The notes beneath the pieces were generated by a model. It made no database searches. It worked only from the letters and a program-made list of their open reading frames with translations, and was not told the DNA's origin. A program made the translations under genes and the position numbers. Shown here piece by piece: positions 16,493-25,702 of a stretch of 48,479 nucleotides of DNA. Within the stretch, counting starts at the first letter, position 1. Every line of letters begins with the position of its first letter. The DNA comes from Gammaproteobacteria bacterium (GTDB lineage: Bacteria; Pseudomonadota; Gammaproteobacteria; Xanthomonadales; Wenzhouxiangellaceae), in assembly GCA_003565625.1 (NCBI GenBank), contig PXBD01000066.1, positions 1 to 48,479 on the forward strand, given 5' to 3'.

Positions 16493-19400
16493 ATGCTGAC
16501 CATCGCCCTGCCTGGCAAATGGTTGTGCCTGGCCCTGGCTGTGGGTCTTTCGATCCCGGCCCAGGCCGGCGACGGATTCGGAGCCCATTTCGAATTTGAA
16601 CGCCTGGCCGATGATCTCGGCGGCCGACAGTCCTCTATTTACGACATTTTCCAGGACCAGCGCGGCCTGCTCTGGATCGCCGGAGATACCGACGGCTTGC
16701 TGCGTTTCGACGGGCATGAGTTCTCTTCATGGAGCGAGGGATTCGTGGCTGAACAGACCCGCCCCAACGTCAGCACCCAACTCGTGACCCCGTCGGGCCA
16801 GCTCTGGGTGGGTAGCTGGGGCAACGGCCTGCAATACTGGGATCGATCTTCCGAACGCTTCATTCCCTACCTCGCCAATGATCAGGAGCCTGACGCACTG
16901 GCCGACAATCGGGTCCAGCACATGCACATCGACAGCAGCGGCCGGATCTGGATCGGAACCGCAGCCGGCATCAACCTGATCGAACCCGACCAACCGCGCC
17001 GGTTGACCCGCTTCGCCCGCGACGACCCGGGCCATCCGCTCTACCGGGAACGAATCTGGGCCATAGTCGAGCATAACGATGCTTTCTGGCTCGCCACCAG
17101 CGGCGGTATCTACCGGCTGAGCCTCGATCTGGGCGAGTGGCGTCATTACCTGCTGGACAGCGCAGCAGCGGAGTCATTCGAGCGCGGCGCCGAAGTACGC
17201 ACCATTGCGCTCGCCCAAGGCGATCTCTGGGCCGGTTCCCAGCTGGGCGTGTTCCGCTTCGACGCCGCAGCCGATCGTTTCAAGCCCGTACCGTTTGCCG
17301 GCGATGAACGGCAGCCTATACCCCGGGTCAACGTGATCACCGAAAGCCGGGAGGGTCACATCTGGGTGGGGGCGTTCGACGGACTGTATGCCATCGAGCG
17401 GCCCGAAGACCATTTTCAGCGCCAGGGCGACAGCTTCAACCGCATCGCCGATGTCGACATTCGGGCCCTGTTTGAAGACACCGAAGGCAACCTGTGGATT
17501 GGCAGTCGCGATCAGGGCATGATTCATGGGCGTCGGTATCAGCCTTTGTTTCGGGCGCTGGCCGACGATCTGCCCGAGGACTTCAGCGAGCAGGGGACAC
17601 GCCTGACCTCGGCCGTCCTCCACGACCGTCGCGACCGCCTGTGGCTGGGCGTCCCCGGCGGCATCCTGCGGCGCGCACAAGATGGCACCTGGCGCTCCTG
17701 GGAATTTCCCAGCGAAATCGGCGTGCGGCGGGTCGAAAGCCTGGTCGAGGCGCCCAGTGGCGAGATCTGGATCGGCACCAACGACGGCCTGTTTCGAATC
17801 GGTGCTGACGACCAGCTTCAGACCGAAACGCGCCTGTTTGAACTGCTGGAGATTGGCGCCCGGGCCGTGCTTGGTCTGCACATCGATCCCGACGGGACCC
17901 TGTGGATGGGCCTTTGGCAATACGGCGTGGTGCGCTGGCACCCGGACCGGGGCCAGCCGCGGGTGTTTCTCGAGCAACTGCGCGAGTTGCGTGGTGATCT
18001 CGCGTACCACTTGCGGCGCGACGCGGCCGGTCAGCTTTGGGCAGCCACCCGCTATTCAGGCGTCTTTCGTTTCAACGGCGAAGCATTCGAACGCGTGCAC
18101 CTGCCGCTGGCGGATCAGGCCTCGCCGCCGAGCTTTTATTGCCTGATCCCCGAGCGCCCCGACCTGCTCTGGCTGTGCAGCGAGGACGGCCTGATCCGGT
18201 ACGACCTGAGCCAGGACGAATACGAGCATTTCGGTATTGAGCAGGGCCTGCCGGTTGAGCGCGTCACGGGCTTTCATCTCGATGTCGGCGGCAGCGCATG
18301 GGTACTGACCTCGCAGGGCGTAGCCCGGCGATTGCCTGGTAGCGAACGCTTTGTCAGTTTCGGCGCCAGCGACGGGCTGTCCGGACAGGGCCTGCAGCGC
18401 AACGCTGTAGACCAGGGTGCCGACGGCCAGTTGGTGCTCGGCACCAATCGGGGCGCCTTCCGCGTCGATCCCGATGCGCGGCCACGCGGTCTCAACGCAC
18501 CGGCGACGGTCTTGAGCCGCCTGTGGATCGACGGTGTCGAGCGCACTCGATCGGTCGATCTGGCGGCCCCTTCGCTCAGCCTGGCCTCCGATGTTCGAGA
18601 TCTGATGATCCAGTTCGCGGTGCTGGACTTTCATGATCCGGCGCGCAACCTTGCCCGGCACCGGCTGCGTGGCTATGAAACGGAATTCAGCGAATTGACC
18701 CGTGATCGGACCATTCGCTACATGAACTTGCCGCCTGGCGAATACCTGCTTGAGGTCGAAGGCTGGAGCAGCCGCGGTGTTCCCGGCCAGAATCTGCTGA
18801 CCCTGCCCATTCGGGTTGCTGCACCCTGGTGGCATTCGCCGCTGGCCTGGCTTGCCGCATCCTTGCTGCTCGCGGCCTTGATCTGGATGGTCGTCCAGCT
18901 GCGTCTGCGGGCCCTGCGAATCAGCAACGAAACCCTGCAGCAACTGGTCGATGAACGGACCCGTGCGCTCGAGCAGGCCAATGCGCGTCTGCGCGCCCGC
19001 TCGGCGCGCGATTTCCTGACCGGCCTGCTGAACCGGCGCGGTTTTACCGAGCGCTTCGCGGCGTTGCAGCAGTTGTCCGTGCGCGCCGACACCGTGCTCA
19101 GCGTCGTCCTGTTTGATCTCGATCATTTCAAGCAGATCAATGATTCTTACGGTCACGACCTCGGCGATGAGCTGCTGAAGAGCGTCAGCACGGTACTTTC
19201 GGACAACCTGCGCGCCCAGGATCTGGCGGCGCGCTGGGGCGGCGAGGAGTTTTTGCTCGCTCTGCCCGAGACCAGCGCCGAGGGCGCCGCCGGGGTCTGC
19301 GAGAAACTGCGCTCCCGACTGGCCGCCACCCAACTCCGAAGCGAGCATCAGGCCCCGATCATCACGGCAACCTTCGGGGTGGTATCTCGGAAAGGCAGCG

Positions 19401-19504
19401 CCCAGCCGCTGGAGAACTGGGTCAAGGCCGCCGATGAGGCCCTCTATGCCGGAAAGAAAGCCGGACGAGACCAGGTCAGGCTGGCAACAGACGATGATCT
19501 ATAA
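16493..19504 (+). CDS. Two-component-regulator-propeller diguanylate cyclase
   Basis: 1003 residues. A signal peptide (to about AQAGDG, residue 27) is followed by some 600 residues of Reg_prop beta-propeller repeats; segments such as LLWIAGDTDGLLRFDG, IWIGTAAGINLI and LWIGSRDQGMI recur. A Y_Y_Y domain follows, then a membrane helix near 775-795 and a short coiled coil. The cytoplasmic GGDEF domain has RWGGEEFLLALP with an RxxD I-site (RAQD) five residues before it. It should sense a periplasmic ligand, perhaps a glycan, and make cyclic di-GMP. GGAG lies about eight bases before the ATG. The serine hydrolase start is only 31 bp past its stop. Confidence 0.93.
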   Translation: MLTIALPGKWLCLALAVGLSIPAQAGDGFGAHFEFERLADDLGGRQSSIYDIFQDQRGLLWIAGDTDGLLRFDGHEFSSWSEGFVAEQTRPNVSTQLVTPSGQLWVGSWGNGLQYWDRSSERFIPYLANDQEPDALADNRVQHMHIDSSGRIWIGTAAGINLIEPDQPRRLTRFARDDPGHPLYRERIWAIVEHNDAFWLATSGGIYRLSLDLGEWRHYLLDSAAAESFERGAEVRTIALAQGDLWAGSQLGVFRFDAAADRFKPVPFAGDERQPIPRVNVITESREGHIWVGAFDGLYAIERPEDHFQRQGDSFNRIADVDIRALFEDTEGNLWIGSRDQGMIHGRRYQPLFRALADDLPEDFSEQGTRLTSAVLHDRRDRLWLGVPGGILRRAQDGTWRSWEFPSEIGVRRVESLVEAPSGEIWIGTNDGLFRIGADDQLQTETRLFELLEIGARAVLGLHIDPDGTLWMGLWQYGVVRWHPDRGQPRVFLEQLRELRGDLAYHLRRDAAGQLWAATRYSGVFRFNGEAFERVHLPLADQASPPSFYCLIPERPDLLWLCSEDGLIRYDLSQDEYEHFGIEQGLPVERVTGFHLDVGGSAWVLTSQGVARRLPGSERFVSFGASDGLSGQGLQRNAVDQGADGQLVLGTNRGAFRVDPDARPRGLNAPATVLSRLWIDGVERTRSVDLAAPSLSLASDVRDLMIQFAVLDFHDPARNLARHRLRGYETEFSELTRDRTIRYMNLPPGEYLLEVEGWSSRGVPGQNLLTLPIRVAAPWWHSPLAWLAASLLLAALIWMVVQLRLRALRISNETLQQLVDERTRALEQANARLRARSARDFLTGLLNRRGFTERFAALQQLSVRADTVLSVVLFDLDHFKQINDSYGHDLGDELLKSVSTVLSDNLRAQDLAARWGGEEFLLALPETSAEGAAGVCEKLRSRLAATQLRSEHQAPIITATFGVVSRKGSAQPLENWVKAADEALYAGKKAGRDQVRLATDDDL

Positions 19505-19535
19505 TCCCGGCTCTTCCCGCAGGCGGAGTCATTCC

Positions 19536-20726
19536 ATGCCACGTCCGTTTTCGACGATCTCGGCGCTTGCCGTTGTGGCTCTCTTGCTGCTGACAGCCCC
19601 TGGATCAGCCTGTGCCCAGGCGGTCCCGGAATCCTTCGATCAGCACTTCCGCGAGACGCTCACCGAACATGGCGTGCCCGGCGGTGCCTACGCCATTGTG
19701 CGCGGTGGACAAATCGAGAAGGTCGGCACCTTCGGCGTTCGCCGGGTCGGCGACCCGGCGCCGGTCACCGCCGATACCGTGTTCCGAACCGCATCGGTAT
19801 CGAAAACCTTTGCCGCCCAGCTGACCAGCCTGCTGGTAGCCGAAAACCGTCTGCGCTGGGAAGATCCGATCACCGATTACCTGCCCGAGTTCCGTCTCAA
19901 GAACCTGGTGGATACTCACCAGCTGCAGCTCCAGCATCTGGTGGGTCAGTCCACCGGGGTAGTCTCCAACGCCTACGACAACCTGCTCAACGCCAACCAG
20001 CCGCTGGAGCGGATTCTGCCCCAGTTCGCCCAGCTTGAACCGCTGTGCCAACCCGGCACCTGCTACACCTATCAAAACGTGCTGTTCGCCCTGGTCGGCC
20101 CGGCGATCGAACAAAGCACCGGGCAACGCTACGAGGATGTACTCGCCGCGCGCCTGTTTCAGCCGCTGGGCATGCGCAAGACCTCTACCGGGCGCGAAGC
20201 CTTCCTGGCCGAGCCCAACCGTGCCGCACCGCACGTCCGGCGCGCGCGCGGGACGATCTGGACACCGGTCGAGGTAGCGGAATCGTACTATCTGGTGCCG
20301 CCAGCAGCCGGGGTGAACGCCAACGTACTCGACCTGGCGCGCTGGCTGATCGCCCAGCTCGGCTACCGCCCCGACGTGCTCAGCCCGGCCGTGATCCAGC
20401 CGCTGAAGGAAAAACGAGTGCGCACCCTGCGCGATCTGCGCCGCGGTTCGTGGCGCGACCTGCTCAGCGATGCACACTACGGGCTGGGCTGGAGGATCTA
20501 CAGCGTCGGCGAGGAAGACCTGTTCCTGCACTCCGGGTGGGTGCGGGGTTTTGTTGCCGACATCAGCTATTCACGAGACCGGAAAACCGGTCTGGTCGTT
20601 CTGCTCAACGGAGAGTCGCGCGCCTTGAGCGAAATCACCACCGGCTTCTGGGGCGAGGAGTTGTCCAGGCCGCTGCCGCGCCTAATGATCGACAGCGGCC
20701 CGGACAGTGTCGAGCTGACCCGCTAG
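19536..20726 (+). CDS. Serine hydrolase, beta-lactamase/class C family
   Basis: 396 residues with a signal peptide ending SACAQA. The penicillin-recognising fold is shown by the nucleophile motif SVSK (SxxK, near residue 89), YQN as the second motif and HSG in place of KTG as the third. This pattern is typical of class C-like esterases and peptidases rather than dedicated beta-lactamases. GGAG sits seven bases before ATG 19536. It is periplasmic or lipid-exposed. Substrate is unknown: EstB-like esterase, D-aminopeptidase or D,D-peptidase are options. It ends 7 bp from the ectB stop in convergent orientation. Confidence 0.87.
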   Translation: MPRPFSTISALAVVALLLLTAPGSACAQAVPESFDQHFRETLTEHGVPGGAYAIVRGGQIEKVGTFGVRRVGDPAPVTADTVFRTASVSKTFAAQLTSLLVAENRLRWEDPITDYLPEFRLKNLVDTHQLQLQHLVGQSTGVVSNAYDNLLNANQPLERILPQFAQLEPLCQPGTCYTYQNVLFALVGPAIEQSTGQRYEDVLAARLFQPLGMRKTSTGREAFLAEPNRAAPHVRRARGTIWTPVEVAESYYLVPPAAGVNANVLDLARWLIAQLGYRPDVLSPAVIQPLKEKRVRTLRDLRRGSWRDLLSDAHYGLGWRIYSVGEEDLFLHSGWVRGFVADISYSRDRKTGLVVLLNGESRALSEITTGFWGEELSRPLPRLMIDSGPDSVELTR

Positions 20727-20733
20727 TGGGCTA

Positions 20734-22014
20734 TTAGGCGACCTTGCGATCCGGCGCCGAACGTCCGGCGACCGCAAGCACGACTTCCTCGACGATCTTC
20801 AGCCCGGATTCCAGATCTGCGTCCGGGATCATCAGCGGCGGCAGCAGCTTGAGCACCTGATCGTCAACGCCGGCGGTCTCGATGATCAGCCCGCGCTTGA
20901 ACGCTTCCGCCGAGCACTCGGCGGCCAACTCTGGGTTGTCGAACTCGATGCCCTGAATGAAGCCGCGACCGCGCGTCTGCGCTTTGACCGGAATCCGGCG
21001 AACCAGAGCCTGCAAGCGGCGCTCGATCAGCGCAGTCTTGCGCTTGGTATCGTTCTGGAGCGTGTTGTCAGCCCAGAAATCCAGGGCCGCGGTTGCCGTC
21101 ACAAACGCCGGGTTATGGCCACGGAAGGTTCCGTTGTGTTCTCCCGGTGCCCACTGGTCAAGTTCCGGACGCATCAGGGTAACGGCCAGTGGCAGGCCGA
21201 AGCCGCTGAGCGATTTCGAAAGACAGACGATATCCGGATGAATACCGGCTTCTTCAAAGCTGAAGAACGATCCGGTCCGGCCGCAGCCGACCTGGATGTC
21301 ATCCACAATCAGCAGCACGTCATGGCGCTTGAGCACGGCGGCCAGCTCTTTCAGCCACTCCATACGGGCCACGTTGACGCCGCCTTCGGCCTGCACGGTT
21401 TCGATGATCGCAGCAGCCGGCTTGTCGATGCCGGACCCTTCATCCGACAACAGCATCTCCAGCAGGGCCAGGCTCTGATCCTTGCCCTCGTCAAGGTAGC
21501 TGTCGAACGGCACCATGCTGACATTCGACAGCGGCACGCCGGCTCCGGCACGCTTGAACGAGTTGCCGGTTACCGCCAGGGCACCCAGGGTCATGCCGTG
21601 GAAGGCATTGGTGAAAGAAATCACCCGTTCCCGGCCGGTGACCTTGCGCGCCAGCTTCAGTGCTGCCTCGACCGCATTGGTGCCGGTAGGACCGGGAAAC
21701 TGGACCTTGTAGTCGAGGCCGCGCGGCTTGAGGATGACTTCCTCAAAACGCTCGAGAAAGCGCGCCTTGGCCGCGGTCGCCATATCCAGGCTGTGCACGA
21801 TGCGGTCCTCGGACAAATAGTCCAGCAGGGCACGCTTCAGATGCGGATGGTTGTGGCCGTAGTTCATGACGCCGGCGCCGGCGAAAAAGTCGATATATTC
21901 ACGCCCGTCTTCATCGGTCATGCGCGCGCCACGGGCGTGGGTAAACACGCACGGGAAGTTGCGCACGTAGCCGCGTACTTCAGATTCGAGTCGATTGATG
22001 GTTTCAATGCTCAT
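20734..22014 (-). CDS. ectB: EctB, diaminobutyrate-2-oxoglutarate aminotransferase
   Basis: 426 residues, full length for EctB. PLP-dependent class III aminotransferase motifs: [15 protein letters not shown] near 43-57, [33 protein letters not shown] with the PLP Asp, and LSKSLSG with the Schiff-base Lys. It converts aspartate semialdehyde to L-2,4-diaminobutyrate using glutamate, the first ectoine-specific step. ATG 22014 is taken because [11 protein letters not shown] is the family N-terminus. It follows ectA by 17 bp. No ectC follows; the next gene converges 7 bp away. Confidence 0.95.
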   Translation of the reverse strand: MSIETINRLESEVRGYVRNFPCVFTHARGARMTDEDGREYIDFFAGAGVMNYGHNHPHLKRALLDYLSEDRIVHSLDMATAAKARFLERFEEVILKPRGLDYKVQFPGPTGTNAVEAALKLARKVTGRERVISFTNAFHGMTLGALAVTGNSFKRAGAGVPLSNVSMVPFDSYLDEGKDQSLALLEMLLSDEGSGIDKPAAAIIETVQAEGGVNVARMEWLKELAAVLKRHDVLLIVDDIQVGCGRTGSFFSFEEAGIHPDIVCLSKSLSGFGLPLAVTLMRPELDQWAPGEHNGTFRGHNPAFVTATAALDFWADNTLQNDTKRKTALIERRLQALVRRIPVKAQTRGRGFIQGIEFDNPELAAECSAEAFKRGLIIETAGVDDQVLKLLPPLMIPDADLESGLKIVEEVVLAVAGRSAPDRKVA

Positions 22015-22031
22015 GACGTTGTCTGCCTCTC

Positions 22032-22571
22032 TCAAGATGATTTGTTCAAAAATTTGGGTTTCAACGGGCCGATTCGGAACAGGTTCTCGGCCTCGTGGGC
22101 ATCGGGAAACAATTCCCGAGCCAGGTATTCGGTTTCAACACACTCGACCTTGTGGTCACGCGCTATCGATCGGAACAACTGCATCGACGCTGCGTTGTCC
22201 GGGCTGACCGTGGCCTCCAGCCAGGCAATGTCGCCGGCGTGGCGCTCCAGCAGCACATCGAGCATGCGGCGGGCCAGGCCCTGGCGGCGCATCCACGCGG
22301 CCACGCCGATCTGCCAGACAAACACCGCGTCGGGCCGGGCCGGCGGGCGATGACCGGCGACAAAGCCGGCCAGATGCCCATCGTCGGTTTCGGCGACGAT
22401 GCCGGTATCGGCAAAGTCCTTCGCATACAGCACGTAGAAATAGGCACTGTTGAGTTCCAGACCGCCCATTTCCCGGACCAGCCGCCACATTGCCGCGCCG
22501 TCTTCAGGCCGCGACCGGCGAAAACTCACGGCAATGCCTTCCGGCTGCACCCGGGCGGTTTCAGGCAACAT
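22032..22571 (-). CDS. ectA: EctA, L-2,4-diaminobutyrate acetyltransferase
   Basis: 179 residues, a GNAT fold with [32 protein letters not shown], the EctA signature, and the acetyl-CoA loop [11 protein letters not shown]. It acetylates diaminobutyrate to N-gamma-acetyl-diaminobutyrate, the immediate ectoine precursor. Its start overlaps the aspartokinase 3' end by 11 bp and ectB lies 17 bp downstream, so all three are one operon. The C-terminus ends FLNKSS. Residues contacting CoA look intact. Confidence 0.94.
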   Translation of the reverse strand: MLPETARVQPEGIAVSFRRSRPEDGAAMWRLVREMGGLELNSAYFYVLYAKDFADTGIVAETDDGHLAGFVAGHRPPARPDAVFVWQIGVAAWMRRQGLARRMLDVLLERHAGDIAWLEATVSPDNAASMQLFRSIARDHKVECVETEYLARELFPDAHEAENLFRIGPLKPKFLNKSS

Positions 22572-23763
22572 CGGCGACCCCGGAGTCGATGATCCGGAAG
22601 CCCTGGTGGAATGCTCGCGTGGCGTCCCCGACCCGGTCTGCAGGAATCAGGCAGGTGACCGCGTGCGGGAAGGCAAAAGACTGCAGCACATCGATGCCAA
22701 TATCGGTCAGCGCGGCGCGGGCAAATGCAAGCGTAGAGTCATCCTGGCCGGCCTGGAAACCAACTGCCGATACGCTCGCCAGCGGATAGCTCACCTGCGC
22801 CGACCCACCGAAACGAGCGCGCAGGGATTCAGCCAGTCCGTCCACATCGGCCATCTGCTCGATCGGCAGCAAATAGCACCCTGCCCCTTCCTGGCGCACC
22901 AATTCCGGTGCGAAGGCATCGTACTCGGCCATCGCTCCATCCAGCGCCTCTCGATCTGCGTTTTCGCCGACCGTCACGCAAAACAAGGCCTTGTGCGCGG
23001 CGATCCCCACGATACGCGAGCGACTGGCCCCCGGTTCACGACTTACCACCGTCTGCCCACCCTCACCGTGCGAGCGGCGGGCGTGGATGGTGACACCGTG
23101 GGCGAGCGCGTAATCAATGGCGCGCTCGTTCAGCACGCCGGCACCATAGTGGGCCAGGGTTTTCATTTCGTCCAGCCCAAGCATGCGCAGGCGGATGGCG
23201 TCGGGCACCAGGCGCGGATCTGCCGTGTAGACCCCGTCTACGTCGGAATAGATCTCGCAGCGCTTGGCCTTGACCGCGGCCGCGATGGCCACAGCGGTCG
23301 TATCCGAACCTCCGCGTCCCAGGGTCGTGATCTCCCCGGAAGGACTCGAGCCCTGAAAACCGGCCACGACCACGACCTTGCCCTGGTCAAGCGCGGAGAG
23401 CATACGGCCCGGCTCTACCGCCTTGATCCGTGCATTGAGGTGCGCATCACAGGTTCGAACACCCGCCTGCGGGCCGGTCATCGAGCAAGCGCTGATATCC
23501 AGATCCTGCAGCGCCAGCGACAGCAGCGAAGCCGACGTTTGTTCGCCGGCGGCCAACAACATGTCAAGTTCGCGATGGTCCGGCTGGGTGTTGAATCGTC
23601 CGGCGCTGGCCAGCAGTTCGCTGGTGGTATCGCCGCGTGCCGAAACCACAACAACGACACGGTGCCCCTGGCGCCGTGTGCGGGCAACGCGCTCGGCTAC
23701 TGCGCGCAACTGTGCATCTTCGGCAAGCGATGAGCCGCCGTACTTCTGAACAATCGTGTCCAT
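22561..23763 (-). CDS. ask_ect: Aspartate kinase dedicated to ectoine synthesis
   Basis: 400 residues. The N-terminal VQKYGGSSLA is the aspartokinase substrate loop, and TLGRGGSDTTAVAIA binds ATP. Two ACT-like regulatory regions occupy roughly residues 270-400. It phosphorylates aspartate, feeding aspartate semialdehyde to EctB. Ask_Ect enzymes of ectoine clusters are usually less feedback-inhibited by lysine and threonine; that cannot be read here. Unusually it is first in the operon, ahead of ectA, whereas ectABC-ask is the usual order. The putative ribosome site AAGG lies very close (three bases) to the ATG. Confidence 0.92.
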   Translation of the reverse strand: MDTIVQKYGGSSLAEDAQLRAVAERVARTRRQGHRVVVVVSARGDTTSELLASAGRFNTQPDHRELDMLLAAGEQTSASLLSLALQDLDISACSMTGPQAGVRTCDAHLNARIKAVEPGRMLSALDQGKVVVVAGFQGSSPSGEITTLGRGGSDTTAVAIAAAVKAKRCEIYSDVDGVYTADPRLVPDAIRLRMLGLDEMKTLAHYGAGVLNERAIDYALAHGVTIHARRSHGEGGQTVVSREPGASRSRIVGIAAHKALFCVTVGENADREALDGAMAEYDAFAPELVRQEGAGCYLLPIEQMADVDGLAESLRARFGGSAQVSYPLASVSAVGFQAGQDDSTLAFARAALTDIGIDVLQSFAFPHAVTCLIPADRVGDATRAFHQGFRIIDSGVADVA

Positions 23764-23792
23764 AAACCTTAGCAGTCTTTATTTTGAGTTTG

Positions 23793-23819
23793 AAAAAAGC
23801 GTTGCAGGCGCTGGCCTGC
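23793..23819 (-). terminator. Intrinsic terminator or attenuator after the MarR-family gene
   Basis: On the minus strand a perfect 6-bp stem GCAGGC-CAGC-GCCTGC (23819-23804) is followed after five bases by six T (23798-23793). It stands in the 64-bp gap between marR and ask. It should end most marR transcripts, so ask-ectA-ectB would need read-through or a promoter in the last 30 bp before ask. Confidence 0.65.
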
Positions 23820-23827
23820 GGTCGATC

Positions 23828-24394
23828 TCAAGACGCCCGGAAGGTATCGTTTTTATAAGATCCGGACGGTATGGGCGCCATGGCGAATTCTTCTTCTCGA
23901 ATCGCCAGAATTTCAACCAGCGCACCAAGGCTGTTGCCCAATTCGTCCAATGCTCCGTCGTCCATCCGCACCAGGGCGTTGAGCAGTGCACCCTCGGCCG
24001 GTCCGGGCGCGTTGGCCAGCAGTTCCGCTCCTTGGTCGGTCGGAAACAACTGCACGACGCGTTGATCCGGACCGCAGCGGTCGCGCACGATCAGCCCCTT
24101 GCTCTCGATCTTGTCGAGCAGGTTGCTGGCCGTTGCAGGCCTGATGGACAGGCGCTCGGAGATGTCCTTGACGCGCAGGCCGGGTTCGGCGTGGATTTCC
24201 CACAGCGCCCAGAGTTGCGCGGCACTGACCCCGCACTGACGTTCCACCCAGGCCGAATGGGCCTGGATGGCTTTCACCACCGTGCGAAAGTGGCGAATGA
24301 TCGCTACTTCCTGCACGCGGCGCGCCTGCGAGCGGCGCGGCGACCGGGACGATGCCGGGGTCGAATTGGGTTCGTTGGTCATTTGTTGGGCCAT
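23828..24394 (-). CDS. MarR-family regulator, EctR-like
   Basis: 188 residues. A basic N-terminal arm (RSPRRSQARRVQEV) precedes a winged-helix domain: VSAAQLWALWEIHAEPGLRVKDISERLSIRPATASNLLDKIESKGLI is the recognition region, with the wing at DRCGPDQRVVQLFPTDQG. EctR-type MarR repressors control ectoine operons in some methylotrophs, and this gene sits directly upstream of ask-ectA-ectB. The start gives a leader of only a few bases below a TATAAT box; ATG 24382 is an alternative. A palindrome over its own promoter suggests autorepression. Effector unknown. Confidence 0.85.
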   Translation of the reverse strand: MAQQMTNEPNSTPASSRSPRRSQARRVQEVAIIRHFRTVVKAIQAHSAWVERQCGVSAAQLWALWEIHAEPGLRVKDISERLSIRPATASNLLDKIESKGLIVRDRCGPDQRVVQLFPTDQGAELLANAPGPAEGALLNALVRMDDGALDELGNSLGALVEILAIREEEFAMAPIPSGSYKNDTFRAS

Positions 24395-24398
24395 ATTG

Positions 24399-24439
24399 GT
24401 GACTAATTATATGCCACAAATTAGTTTTGTGCAAAACTA
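24399..24439 (-). promoter_or_regulatory. Promoter and operator of the EctR-like regulator
   Basis: On the minus strand TATAAT (24411-24406) stands 17 bp from a weak -35 TTGCAC (24434-24429). A perfect 18-bp palindrome TAGTTTTGTGCAAAACTA (24422-24439), made of 8-bp half-sites with a 2-bp centre, covers the -35. A second inverted repeat CTAATT-N10-AATTAG (24403-24424) covers the -10. Geometry of 8-2-8 is what has been described for EctR1 sites. Confidence 0.65.
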
Positions 24440-24522
24440 TTTGGTCACAAAACTATTGATACCCAATCGGCAAACCGGAACACGGGGAGAAATCGGCCCG
24501 ACAGACGCCGGGCCGAGTGCAA

Positions 24523-25575
24523 TCAGGGCTGGTGCTGCTCGACCAGATCCAACAGCGTGTCGAGAATTTCCCGGCCGCGCTCGCCGGCCTGCTCGACGTA
24601 GATATCTCGCACCTCGAGACTGGCCTGCCGGAACGCGTCGCGCTCTTCCTCGGTCAGCTCGACCCATTCGGTACCGCCTTCGTCGAGGATGATCTCAAGG
24701 CGCTCGGCGTTGTAGCGCAGCTGCTCCCGATCGATCCACTCGACGAGCTCGTCGCGCACATTTTCAACCATGCTACGTTGCTCGTCGCTCAGGCCGTCGA
24801 ACCAGCGCCGGCTGGCGGCCACCGTGGCCACGAACTGGGCATGCCGGCCCGAGGTCAGGTAGTCCTGCTCCTCGTAGAAGCTCATTTCCTCGATCGCGAA
24901 AATCGGGTTGACCTGGCCGTCGATCTGGCCAAGCTGCAGCCCGCTGTAGACCTCGGCGTAGGGCATCGGCGTGGGATTGGCGCCGTAGGCCCGATACGAC
25001 TCGACCAGGATCGGCGAGGTCATGGTGCGAATCTGAAAGTTCTCGAAATCGGCTGGAGTGCGCAAGGGCTTGTTGCCGCTCCAGACCATCCACCCTTCCT
25101 GGACCACCGCCAGCAATTCGAGGTCTTCGTCGCGATAGGGATCGCGTAGCAGAGCGTGCAGGTCGGGGTGGGAAAGCACCTGCCGGTTGACCTCGTCATC
25201 GTCAGAAAGCACGAAGTGCAGGGTGAACACGCCGACTTCGGGGATGGCATCGGCAAGATGCCCGGGCGAGGCGAAGGCCAGCTCCAGCGCCCCGCTCTGG
25301 AGCATTTCGGTGATCTGGGACGAAGTGCCCAGGCTGCCGTAGGGATAGACCTCCACCTCGATGGCCCCATCGCTCAGCGCCTCGATCCGGCGCTTGAACT
25401 CCTGCGCGTAGGCATCCTGCACGCTGCCTTCAACCTCTTCCAGGGCAAAGCGCCAGGTGACGGTCTCGATCGCTTCGCTGGACGGGTCGGCGGATTCTTC
25501 GGCCGGCGGCGAACAGGCTGACAGGACCACAACCAGGGCGACCAGGCCGCTCAGGGAACGCAACAGATTTATCAT
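24523..25575 (-). CDS. DctP-type TRAP solute-binding protein, predicted lipoprotein
   Basis: 350 residues. The N-terminus MINLLRSLSGLVALVVVLSAC ends in a lipobox (LSAC), so the mature protein should be lipid-anchored rather than free in the periplasm. The DctP fold follows with GSLGTSSQITEMLQSGALELAF and the conserved IRTMTSP, whose Arg normally pairs with a carboxylate of the ligand. ATG 25575 is chosen because the signal sequence begins there. It is divergent from dctQ-dctM. Ectoine or another compatible solute is a reasonable guess from the neighbouring ect genes; sequence alone does not identify the ligand. Confidence 0.9.
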   Translation of the reverse strand: MINLLRSLSGLVALVVVLSACSPPAEESADPSSEAIETVTWRFALEEVEGSVQDAYAQEFKRRIEALSDGAIEVEVYPYGSLGTSSQITEMLQSGALELAFASPGHLADAIPEVGVFTLHFVLSDDDEVNRQVLSHPDLHALLRDPYRDEDLELLAVVQEGWMVWSGNKPLRTPADFENFQIRTMTSPILVESYRAYGANPTPMPYAEVYSGLQLGQIDGQVNPIFAIEEMSFYEEQDYLTSGRHAQFVATVAASRRWFDGLSDEQRSMVENVRDELVEWIDREQLRYNAERLEIILDEGGTEWVELTEEERDAFRQASLEVRDIYVEQAGERGREILDTLLDLVEQHQP

Positions 25576-25702
25576 CGCAAATTCTCCATACAGTGGGGAT
25601 TTTGTGGGCGCAGAGCCTACCATGCCCGTCGCCAACCGCCGCGATCAGGGCCCAAATCGGATGCTATGGTAGGCAAAACCTGCCCGATGAAACCGTCCGC
25701 GC

